Shown: positions 22,123 to 32,669 of the stretch, piece by piece | Layout: each line of letters begins with the position of its first letter | Position numbering within the stretch: the stretch's first letter is position 1 | Assembly: GCA_949361645.1 (NCBI GenBank) | Contig: OX442416.1 | Span: 20,977,451-21,041,450, forward strand | Source: Spongilla lacustris | Taxonomy: Eukaryota; Porifera; Demospongiae; Spongillida; Spongillidae | DNA: 64,000 nt | Reading direction: 5' to 3' | Notes under the pieces: generated by a model | Database searches by the model: none | The model's input: only the letters and a program-made list of their open reading frames with translations | What the model was told of the DNA's origin: nothing | Program-made: the position numbers and the translations under genes

Positions 22123-23722
22123 GTATGTGGGACTGGGGCTGAGAGAGTGCTCCATATGTGGGGCTGGGGCCGAGGGAGTGCTCCCGTATGTGGGGCTGGG
22201 GCTGAGAGAGTGCTCCTGTATGTGGGGCTGGGACTGAGGGAGTGCTCCTGTATGTGGGACTGGGGCCGAGGGAGTGCGCCCGTATGTGGGGCTGGGGCTG
22301 AGAGAGTGCTCCCGTATGTGGGGCTGGGGCCGAGGGAGTGCTCCCGTATGTGGGGCTGGGGCCGAGGGAGTGCTCCCGTATGTGGGGCTGGGGCTGAGGG
22401 AGTGCTCCTGTATGTGGGGCTGGGGCTGAGGGAGTGCTCCCGTATGTGAGCTGGGGCTGAGGGAGTGCTCCCGTATGTGGGGCTGGGGCCAAGGGAGTGC
22501 TCCCGTATGTGGGGCTGGGGCTGAGGGAGTGCTCCCGTATGTGGGGCTGTGGCCGAGGGAGTGCTCCCGTATGTGGGGCTGGGGCTGAGGGAGTGCTCCT
22601 GTATGTGGGGCTGGGGCTGAGGGAGTGCTTCCGTATGTGGGGCTGGGGCCGAGGGAGTGCTCCCATATGTGGGGCTGGGGCTGGGGGAGTGCTCCTGTAT
22701 GTGGGGCTGGGTCTGAGGGAGTGCTCCCGTATGTGGGGCTGGGGCTGAGAGAGTGCTCCGTATGTGGGGCTGGGGCCGAGGGAGTGCTCCCGTATGTGGG
22801 GCTGGGGCTGAGAGAGTGCTCCCATATGTGAGTGCTCCCGTATGTGGGGCTGGGGCCGAGGGAGTGCTCCCGTATGTGAGGCTGGGGCTGAGGGAGTGCT
22901 CCCGTATGTGGGGCTGGGGCCGAGGGAGTGCTCCCGTATGTGGGGCTGGGGCTGAGAGAGTGCTCTTGTATGTGGGGCTGGGGCTGAGGGAGTGCTCCTG
23001 TATGTGGGACTGGGGCCGAGGGAGTGCGCCCGTATGTGGGGCTGTGGCCGAGGGAGTGCTCCCGTATGTGGGGCTGGGGCCGAGGGAGTGCTCCCGTATG
23101 TGGGGCTGGGGCTGAGAGAGTGCTCCTGTATGTGGGGCTGGGGCTGAGGGAGTGCTCCTGTATGTGGGGCTGGGGCTGAGGGAGTGCTCCCGTATGTGGG
23201 GCTGGGGCTGAGAGAGTGCTCCGTATGTGGGGCTGGGGCCGAGGGAGTGCTCCCGTATGTGGGGCTGGGGCTGAGAGAGTGCTCCCGTATGTGAGTGCTC
23301 CCGTATGTGGGGCTGGGGCTGAGAGAGTGCTCTTGTATGTGGGGCTGGGGCTGAGGGAGTGCTCCTGTATGTGGGACTGGGGCCGAGGGAGTGCTCCCGT
23401 ATGTGGGGCTGGGGCTGAGAGAGTGCTCCTGTATGTGGGGCTGGGGCTGAGGGAGTGCTCCTGTATGTGGGGCTGGGGCTGAGGGAGTGCTCCCGTATGT
23501 GGGGCTGGGGCTGAGAGAGTGCTCCTGTATGTGGGGCTGGGGCTGAGGGAGTGCTCCCGTATGTGGGGCTGGGGCTGAGGGAGTGCTCCCGTATGTGGGG
23601 CTGGGGCCAAGGGAGTGCTCCCGTATGTGGGGCTGGGGCTGAGGGAGTGCTCCCGTATGTGGGGCTGTGGCCGAGGGAGTGCTCCCGTATGTGGGGCTGG
23701 GGCCGAGGGAGTGCTCCCGTAT
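22111..23722. repeat. 32-bp minisatellite seeded at an exon-intron junction
   Basis: About 50 tandem units contain GAGTGCTCCCGTATGTGGGG. The first unit overlaps the SRCR 9 end (GAGTGCTCC) and its donor (GTATGT). Long artefactual open frames on both strands result. Confidence 0.95.
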
Positions 23723-23915
23723 GACATCCCCAGTCCCCCTGGGACTATCACCAGGGGGACTTTCCTATGGAGGGGGGAGGGTGAGGGTGGGGGTGAAAAT
23801 GGGGTGGTGTTTTCATGTGTGTAGGTGTGTGTACGTGTGGGTGTAGGTATATGTGGGTGAGGCATTAATCACATGTTCATTTTTTAAATCACTATTTTTG
23901 CTGTTTCTTCCTTAG

Positions 23916-24238
23916 CGAACGTTTTGACAGTGAGACTGGCAGGAGGGGGTTCCCCCATGCGGGGGCGTGTAGAGGTGAACTACAACGGCCAGGGGTGGGG
24001 CACCGCCTGCGACGATGGTTGGATCCTGGAGAATGCAGACGTGGTGTGCAGGATGCTGGGGTACAGGTCAGCCTCCAGTGCCCCCACACAGGCCTACTTT
24101 GGGCAGGGGGTGGGGCTGGTGGGGCTGGACGAGGTGCTCTGCTCCGGAGGGGAGAGGACCCTCCTGGAATGTTCCTACTCCGAGATAGGCACCCATGACT
24201 GCAGGCACAGCGAAGAGATGCTGGGGTCATATGTTGAA
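23916..24238 (+). pseudogene. SRCR 10, whole-domain exon, damaged end
   Basis: The acceptor TTCCTTAG precedes it. It encodes VLTVRLAGGGSPMRGRVEV, GWGTACDDGWILENADVVC, RMLGYRSASSAPTQAYFG, VGLDEVLCSGGE and IGTHDCRHSEE. The expected DAG.xC ending is in another frame from about 24212 and runs into TGA. The donor GTAAGC at 24239 is plausible. Confidence 0.75.
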
Positions 24239-24479
24239 GTAAGCCCCTCCCTCTCCTTAGATTATTTTTGCTCCTCCCCCTCCTTAGATTATTATAGTTA
24301 ATGTAGCCCCTCCTCCTCAGATTATATTAGAATTAAGGGGGGAATTTACATTTTAGTGGGGTGAAGGGGGCAGGAGCGTAGAGAGAAGGGGAGGGAGGGG
24401 GGAATTCATTGAATAATTTCAAGTTAACCCACATTACATGCTTATATGCCACTATCATCTCATTCTCACGCAAACACAG
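24239..24479. other. Intron before Sushi 1
   Basis: C/T-rich with a short repeated CCCCTCCTCCTTAGATTAT phrase. No gene is seen. Confidence 0.6.
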
Positions 24480-24663
24480 ATCTCTCTGTCTGTCCTGCCT
24501 TCAACAAGGCTAATGGACGTGACAGGCAGGCAAAATGGCCGCTACACCTCGGGCACCATGGTGACGATATCCTGTTCATCAGGTTATTCGTCTCTAGGCA
24601 ACCAGCAGACTGTCACATGCAACAGTGATGGCCAGTGGTCTCCCAATGCACCAGGGTGTGCCG
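24480..24663 (+). pseudogene. Sushi (CCP) domain exon 1, frameshifted
   Basis: The acceptor AACACAG precedes it and the donor GTAAGC is at 24664. It begins DLSVCPAFNKANGRDRQ, then the frame changes at about 24525-24540 to NGRYTSGTMVTISC, SSGYSSLGNQQTVTC and NSDGQWSPNAPGCAG. The four cysteines and GxW pattern are those of a Sushi/CCP module, an extracellular binding domain. Confidence 0.75.
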
Positions 24664-24831
24664 GTAAGCCTTGCAACATTGCAAGTATGGATGTCATGAA
24701 GGGGGTGGGGGTGGGAGTGATAATATGAGCACACCATTGTAGCTACATATATGGTTCCATACATGTACATGTACACGATTTGTGTATCCTACTTCCCAAT
24801 CTAATGTTATCACACTCTCACACACACACAG

Positions 24832-25007
24832 CACCTGTCCCTAGCTCCTTGAGTGTCCCTTCCAATGGACAGCTCCCCTCTGCTGTCTTTGACTATGTGG
24901 TGAGCAGTGTGGTCATCTTCACCTGTGACTGGGGGTGTGCCCTTCTACCTCCATGACCTGTCTGAGAGGAGGACAGTGGAGTGGTTCTGTGCCCCAATGC
25001 AACCCTG
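24832..25007 (+). pseudogene. Sushi (CCP) domain exon 2, frameshifted
   Basis: The acceptor ACACACAG precedes it and the donor GTAGGT is at 25008. It encodes SLSVPSNGQLPSAVFDYVV, then VVIFTCDWG. At the G5 run 24931-24935 the frame changes to VCPSTSMTCLRGGQWSGSVP and QC. This is the second Sushi module. No membrane anchor or terminal exon is recognised downstream. Confidence 0.65.
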
Positions 25008-25015
25008 GTAGGTGT

Positions 25016-25154
25016 GTGGGTGTGGGTGGGAGGGAGTAGGAGGAATGGTAGGAAGGGAAGAGAAGGAGGGAGGGAAGGAGGGATAGGGAGAGAATGGGAG
25101 AGGGAGAGGAGGAGAAGGAGGAAGGAGGGAGAGGGGAGGGAAGAGATGGAGCAG

Positions 25155-25195
<41 letters not shown>
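25016..25195. repeat. G/A-rich tract and (CA)n microsatellite
   Basis: An imperfect GGGAGGGAAGGA tract ends in about 17 CA units at 25158-25193. Confidence 0.85.
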
Positions 25196-25196
<1 letters not shown>

Positions 25197-25849
25197 CGTA
25201 TACAGGAGTGAAACACTTCGAAGTCTTGATAAGGGAAAAGGGAGTTCAGTTAGGTCATAAGGGCTTTCCCAGTGTCTTGGAAGGGCAGCCTTCAATACAA
25301 TATGACAAAAGTACCACTTAAAAAAATGATTGTCAGTTGCTTGACCGATACTTTTTGTGATGCAGATCCTGAAAAGATGGTGAACTTTCTAATGCCCATC
25401 ACAAGTGTGAGAAAGGTTAGCAAGTTGGAAGAGATTTATGCTAATGAGCTCAACGTGGGAGGAGTTTCTGTGACCCCACCAAGTGGGTAGGAGGAGGAGG
25501 AGGAGAGGCATAGTGTGTGCATGGATCCAGAGGCTGGAGATTCCGACAACTTGTTCAGTAAAGATCCTGTGACAGCATGCACAGTAAGTTGGAGGATGCA
25601 TATGTACATTGTATGTAGTGGTGGGTGTGTGTAGGATGGAGGTGAGCGTGTGTAGTGTAGTGTGTTAGACATGTTTATTGTCATTTGTATATGCTTACAT
25701 GTGTAATAGTTTATACATAGTTCGCGCCTAGTTAAAGGATTATACACGTGTGTGCTATATTGTTTGCAAGTTGTACACATGTGTTCATAGCATTAACTTG
25801 GCTCTTGAAAGAATATTATATACATGTACATGTATGCGATTATGTGTAC
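25196..25849. other. Unassigned stretch
   Basis: An open segment at about 25367-25490 (DPEKMVNFLMPITS, then KLEEIYANELNVGG) follows a GCAG acceptor-like site but is not recognised. It may be a diverged exon of the SRCR gene or of the following RNF113-like gene. Confidence 0.25.
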
Positions 25850-25988
25850 AGTCATGTGATAATGTGTACAGTCATGTGATAATGTGTACAGTCATGTGAT
25901 GATGTGTACAGTCATGTGATGATGTGTACAGTCATGTGATGATGTGTACAGTCATGTGATGATGTGTACAGTCATGTGATGATGTGTG
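25850..25988. repeat. 20-bp minisatellite, about seven copies
   Basis: Tandem GTGTACAGTCATGTGATGAT units lie just upstream of the first RNF113-like exon. Confidence 0.9.
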
Positions 25989-26015
25989 GTCCAATAAGGT
26001 CTCCATCTCTTGCAG

Positions 26016-27167
<1,152 letters not shown>

Positions 27168-27798
27168 TGAAGTACCCTACTGATTAATTTTTTATTTTTA
27201 AATCAAATTTGTGTTCTTGAAAGAGATGCACTTATGACTGCATGCACAAAGTGATACAAACGTACAGAGAGATATGTGTGCAGGCACATCTGACAGGGCA
27301 GTTGGTTTTTATTTTTTATTTTTTTATTTTAGTGTCCAAGGGGCGGGGTCGCCAGGCATGTGCTCTAACATATATACATGTACACGTTTCTATTTGCCCA
27401 CCCCGAGGACAAGCTTCTGTTGTGTAGGATACAAGCTAGTGTTTATTGACCTAATATCCACCCCAGTGACCCCACCACTAAGGACTTGAACGCAGTACAT
27501 GTATTTACATGTTGATGTTAATGCTGGGCAGAGTGTTGCATGCAATTGGCTATTACGCAATACACTAGGCGCAATGCAAGATCTAAGATTGTATGAAGAT
27601 TATGCTGTTTCAATTTTAACCATAAGGAATTTAAAATCACCATGATCATGAACATTTGTAGCATGCATGTAGTATTACAGCAACAAAATTAAAATGGCGC
27701 GCCGAACTAATGTACGATTTTTTATTTATTTATCTGCTTGTGATTGGTCGGTCGCACGTGAACAATAATAAGCAGCTAGGGCACATTGTTTGTAGTAC
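27168..27798. other. Intergenic
   Basis: No exon or repeat recognised. Confidence 0.5.
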
Positions 27799-27842
27799 AG
27801 TAGCGGATCCGGGGGGGGGGGGGGGGGGGGGCACAACGGGCA

Positions 27843-27873
<31 letters not shown>

Positions 27874-27874
27874 G
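27799..27874. repeat. Poly-G / poly-C foldback
   Basis: About 21 G followed by GCAC, a 9-nt loop, GTGC and about 29 C form a near-perfect hairpin of homopolymer arms. CGGATCCGGG at the left resembles the end of the dispersed repeat at 28384. Confidence 0.8.
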
Positions 27875-28383
27875 AGGGTCCCGCCCCTGCGTATACACGT
27901 ACATGTACGACTATGTGTACGCGAACGTATGCAAACGCAGCGCAGAGATATAAGATATAGCTACGGCAGAACTGGCCTATACGTACGCCTACGTACATAA
28001 TGATACATGGGTCAGGGCCAAGTATGAATATGATCAATACAAGTACAGGCAGAGATCATTAGCCGACCGTTTAGCGTATGTTAATCAATTTTCCCTCTAG
28101 AGAGCATATCGAAAAGTACCAAAAACCGAGCATAACCCCAAAATTAGCTATAGCCCATATATTTCCGTGGAGTCAAACAAAGCAATTAACGCCCACGCGT
28201 CATGTGACCATATGAAAAAGGTACATGTAGCATTTCAATATTTTCTAAACGAATAAACGGTGAGTTCAACTTCAGGACATGTGCTATCAACGGCGATGCA
28301 TCGGCGCATTGAACATATAGCGGCTGAGCTCTTGATCTGTCGCTCCCCAGCCTCGATCAGTAATTACATTTTTAGTGCAGTTT

Positions 28384-28613
28384 TTACGTACTTTTTGGGG
28401 GGTTTTCTACGCAAAAAGCGTTGGCTTCTTGGGCTCCGTCCCAGACCCCGGTGGGGGAGCTTACAGCGCTCCCCCACACCCCCTAGCTGGGCGGGAGGGG
28501 TGCCCCCCTCCGGCACCCTCCCCGGGGCGGCCCCGCCTACTACTTCGCCCCACCCCTCGCCACACCCTCGCCGGTGCCCCCCCCCCTCCCAATTCCTGGA
28601 TCCGCCACTGTGG
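28384..28613. repeat. Dispersed repeat ending in GGATCCGCCACTG
   Basis: Contains GGGGGAGCTTACAGCGCTCC and ends CTGGATCCGCCACTG. Related copies are at 42600-42726 (same strand) and about 40840-40918 (opposite strand). The CAGTGGCGGATCC end is hAT-like, but target duplications were not identified. Confidence 0.7.
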
Positions 28614-28810
28614 TATGCAACGAGTGACACTGAGCAAAACAGGTAAGCGGTCCTGGATTGCCTTTGGTGCATGAATTATAGCAGAGCCGCAATAGCTGCT
28701 GATGACGGGTGGTGGAATCGGCGGATTGGAAATAGGCACACGCGCATGAGTACAGTATGGTGCACTTAGGAACCGTGAGATTAAAGATATAAACTATGAG
28801 TGGATAGATG

Positions 28811-28859
28811 TAGTTGGGCGTAGCCCGACCTTCCGCGAAGGTCGGGCTACACCCAACTA
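28811..28859. mobile_element. 49-bp hairpin element
   Basis: TAGTTGGGCGTAGCCCGACC and its reverse complement leave only a few unpaired bases. Flanks GGATAGATG and GATAGAATG resemble a degraded 9-bp duplication. The same element type, with a perfect duplication, is at 59807-59856. Confidence 0.75.
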
Positions 28860-29440
28860 GATAGAATGTAGAAAATTGCCCAATAATAAGTAGTACGGCG
28901 AGTTGTAATATATAAGTATAAGTATATAATATAAGTGTAGCTAACTCTGGGGAATGTATGATGCGAGCTAGGACATTAATGGGCGGGTGTCTGTATTTTA
29001 GATCAGAGAACATATGTGCAGTGTAGTGGGGCGTACGGTAAACACTACCAGGGCTAAGGCCTAGAAATCATCACATGCATGAATTATATTAGCGGTACAC
29101 ATTCCCTAAAGATGTGGGTGGAACTGTACATGTACATGTACATGTACTAAGTTTCCTCTGATTACCATCTATTGCTATGAATACAACTCTGCCAAAAAAA
29201 AAAACAGCAACTTGTAACTCGACTTGTAAGAAAACAAATTGTAACTTCTTTATTGTGGATTGGTAGACACTGGCTACCTCAAATCTTTAAATAACATGCA
29301 CAAAAGTTTGACAATACAACACCTCTGAAGATCTCACTTGGGAATAAAAGTTACATGTAATACTGAACTAGATTCAGAAATAAAGGCAACATTGCCATTT
29401 TTGCCATCGTGTTCACTTTACTTATCAGTAAAGGTTGAGT
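28860..29440. other. Intergenic
   Basis: No gene recognised; TACATGTACATGTA runs occur near 29130. Confidence 0.5.
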
Positions 29441-29524
29441 ACCTACACAGCAGCTTCATTGCATGAGTACCTACACAGCAGCTTCATTGTATGAGTGCCT
29501 ACACAGCAGCTTCATTGCATGAGC
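29441..29524. repeat. 28-bp tandem repeat, three copies
   Basis: The units contain GAGTACCTACACAGCAGCTT. Confidence 0.85.
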
Positions 29525-30099
29525 TAGTAGATACCCAACCATACCAGTATGTGTTTGCTGATTATAATCATAAGTTGCTTGCCACACCAACACCACATTT
29601 GGTTATGTATCCAAAATTGATCAGATCAACTTATTTTGTACTGCCTATAACATATAAAGCTAACCATGTGGTATGAAGTGCTTTTGTTAGTTGTATGCTG
29701 TGACCTGTTAGTTGTTGAATTTGGACATATGCAGTGTATCATGCTATTGTGGTAGTGATTTTAATCCCAAAGAACTACATGTAAGAAAAAAAAGGAGATA
29801 CAAGTGTAATGAACTGCATGTAGGTTTATTTTGAGATGAAAACCATCACCACAAATTAATGCAGAAACAAAAATATTACATGCACATGTACATCAAAGCT
29901 GTGTGGACTGTACTGACCAGTATTTTGTCCCATCAAACATGAATTGACATTAGCACTGATAATGATCAGGATGAAGGCTAACCTCCCCCATCCACACACA
30001 CTTCCACAACCAATGGGATGCAGCTCCACCCCATTTTGCTGCTGCCCTCATAATGTTTGGTGTACTCACTCAGCACACTATTGCTTCTATCTTCATTAG
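29525..30099. other. Upstream of the Kelch exon
   Basis: No additional exon is recognised. It may contain the promoter and 5' UTR of the Kelch-Roco gene. Confidence 0.4.
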
Positions 30100-30666
30100 G
30101 ACTGCACAATGTTTCATTTTGAAACTTGTGAAAACGTACCCGAGCAAAGATCTCGTTATGATGTTAGATATGGTCTGGTGGAGGTGGAGGGTAGGGTTGT
30201 GTATGGACAAGGAGGAAGAGTGTATAAGCTTGAGGAGAAGGATAGGTGGAAGAGGTGGAGTGATGATATTGAGAATGGGGCCAGACTAGGTGTATGTGGA
30301 GGGAGAATGGTTGCTGTAGGTGGCTATAAAAATGGTGTGTGTAGTAAGGAGGTGATGATGTGGAGAGGAGGGAGGTGGTCCCTCATGTCAGACATGTTAG
30401 TAGGGTGTATGAGGTCCTGTGTAGTTAGTGTTGGTAAAGGTGGTCTGGTGGTGATGGGAGGGTGTGGTGGTGGTGGGCGTGGTGGTGGGCAAAGACATTT
30501 GGCCGATATTCAGGTATTCAATGGTAAGACACAGACCTGGCACTTTGGACCATCTCTTCCGAAGCCATGTGCAGACATATCAGCAGTGGTACATGGGGAC
30601 CTGGTCTTTGTGATGGGAGGAGATGGCATGGCCAGAGCAGTGTGGTGTGCCAACATCAATGACCTG
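30100..30666 (+). CDS. Kelch-repeat exon 1 of Roco A gene
   Basis: The exon follows CTTCATTAG and ends at donor GTGAGC (30667) in phase 0. The first ATG is at 30109. It encodes about three Kelch blades with the glycine doublets LGVCGGRMVAVGGYKNG, LVVMGGCGG and DLVFVMGGDG, each followed by an aromatic residue in the expected position (MMWRGGRWSLM, NGKTQTWHFGPSLP). Kelch blades form a beta-propeller used for protein binding. No BTB domain precedes it. The start is chosen as the first in-frame ATG, but an upstream exon is possible because an acceptor lies just before it. Confidence 0.75.
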
Positions 30667-30785
30667 GTGAGCCATTAAGCAGACTCTCTGTATAGTGTGT
30701 GTAGCTGTCCTGTGGGACATATATAAAGTTGTATATTATTATTGTTTAGTGGATACATTACACTTGCATGCATGATGTCCATGAG

Positions 30786-31317
30786 TAGTCTCGTGCCCAG
30801 ACCCAATGCATTGCAGGTGTGGATGATGTTTGTCCCATGCCCAGGGCTAAGGATTTGTAATGCAACCAATCACATTTCATGTTTATGATGAATATGATTA
30901 AAAAGTGTTTTGCTGCCAATAAGAATGATGTCATTATAATCGATAATGCCATAACTCGCGAAGCAAAGAAAGAAAGCTTGTTGGCATGGCTGAAGATTGG
31001 TGCTGTTGTTATGCTTGAGAGGCTAAGCCACGTAGCCGTCTTTAGACCTTATAGTAATAAACACCTTCTAACCTCCCGGCCCTGAAACGCTTCAATGAAT
31101 AAACAGAGCTCCATTTACCTTTCTCTACTCTGTTTAGAGCACACCATAAGGTACAGCAGTCACCTTTATTCTTTCATGTGTCACATGACAGTATGTTTAT
31201 AAACTTACATTAACTTGACCATGCATGGGAAAAACATTGTATGCGAGTCCCTATGCAAGTGCAGTGGTAATTTAATTCATCTGAATCTGCGATGCATTGG
31301 GTGAGGGCACAAGGCTA
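30786..31317. mobile_element. Foldback (Mutator-like) element in Kelch intron
   Basis: The left end TAGTCTCGTGCCCAGACCCA is mirrored at the right end with several mismatches. Perfect 9-bp direct repeats GTCCATGAG lie at 30777-30785 and 31318-31326. The interior is non-coding. Confidence 0.85.
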
Positions 31318-31556
31318 GTCCATGAGTCCCCCATAAGCACTTACACTATATCAATCTGCTTTGGGGCCTTGGGGGTCAAATAATTTATTTGATGAATACA
31401 AAGTACTCCAATATGGATTGAGTGTTTTGAGTGTGTAAAATCTTCTGTTTACAACCTTACTGGGCTATACTACACACCACCCACACACATATACTTATGT
31501 ATACACATACAACACACACATATACATATACATATACATGTACATGTACATGCATG

Positions 31557-31558
<2 letters not shown>

Positions 31559-31606
<48 letters not shown>
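31559..31606. repeat. (CA)n microsatellite
   Basis: About 24 CA units just upstream of the Kelch exon 2 acceptor; they may form part of its polypyrimidine-poor 3' splice region. Confidence 0.9.
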
Positions 31607-31607
<1 letters not shown>

Positions 31608-31621
31608 CCACACACACACAG

Positions 31622-31925
31622 ATTGCTGTGCAGTCACAAGAAGACACACAGCAATCTACCTGGAGAGAGCTACCAGATGTACCATACTACTGTTCAGCTG
31701 TGTGTGTGGTTGATGGTGTGCTCCTTGCCATTGGAGGAACAGAGGACATGAGGGGATCAAATAAGACCTCTGCCATCTATGCCCTCAACCCTGTTGATCA
31801 GAAGTGGCAGCATGTTGGAGACATGCCATTTGAGTGTTCCTATGTAGACACTCTACTGCTGTCAGGAGGAAGGCTGTTGGTGGTTGAGGGGGACAGTCAG
31901 AGGGTCTTGAGGGTCACTGTGGAAG
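31622..31925 (+). CDS. Kelch-repeat exon 2
   Basis: The exon is phase 0 in (acceptor CACACAG) and phase 1 out (donor GTAAGC at 31926). It encodes two further blades: STWRELPDVPYYCSAVCVV, GVLLAIGGTEDMRGSNK, YALNPVDQKWQHVGDMPF, LLLSGGRLLVVEGD. It joins the previous exon without a frame change. Confidence 0.8.
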
Positions 31926-31975
31926 GTAAGCCATGCAAGTGTTATGGTCAGTACTACTAACCAGACTATTTTCAG

Positions 31976-32027
31976 GTCTGGCTATGGTCTTCCCTAGTCC
32001 TATGAACACAGTGAAGACAGATGACAG
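31976..32027 (+). CDS. Short linker exon between Kelch and GTPase
   Basis: A 52-nt exon after ATTTTCAG with donor GTGTGT. Phase 1 in and phase 2 out match the flanking exons exactly. It encodes GLAMVFPSPMNTVKTDD. It is supported by phase and splice sites only. Confidence 0.6.
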
Positions 32028-32669
32028 GTGTGTGAGTAGTTAGAGGGTACTAAAGTACACAATTGGGTAATTACCTCCCCCCTCGCCTCCCTTGCCTTCT
32101 AGCCGTTACTACTTTGTACAATGTAGTGGTACGTGTACATGTAGGAGCACTTCCTCTATTTCCTAATGCGTGGAGGTGTGTCATTAGGATGAAGGGAGGT
32201 GCCCTTAGTACACATCAAATGCACCACTTGGGTGTGGGTTCCCACATCATTTCCCTCACTCAGGTCACCTTACATAGAGGTGCCTGATCATATTGGTAGT
32301 GCCCTCTCCTCATCCATTGTAGAATATCTATCTGTAGTTACTAATACATGCCTTTGTTTTGGGGAGCATTCTATGGAGGCAAGTAAAATAGTAACCCAAC
32401 ATGCCCGCACATCCTGTCATACTGATGATGTGAAGTCATGTTTGTTTACATGTACGTTTGTACAAGGTTATTGTTGAGTTACCACAACATGAAAACATAC
32501 ATATCTATTTACTGTACATGTAGGTCTACATGTAGTACATGTACTACATTCAGTGTACTGCCATATTGCATATAAGCACATTGGAGCATCTTTTATTTAG
32601 TATATTGTGGGGATGGTAACCTACATGTACATGTACCTTTTACATATCTGATTTGATACCTTCATTCAG

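Noticed and set aside
21985..23865. Minus-strand open frame of 626 codons, Pro/Ser/His rich
   Set aside because: It is the reverse strand of the 32-bp minisatellite and has no domain or splice context.
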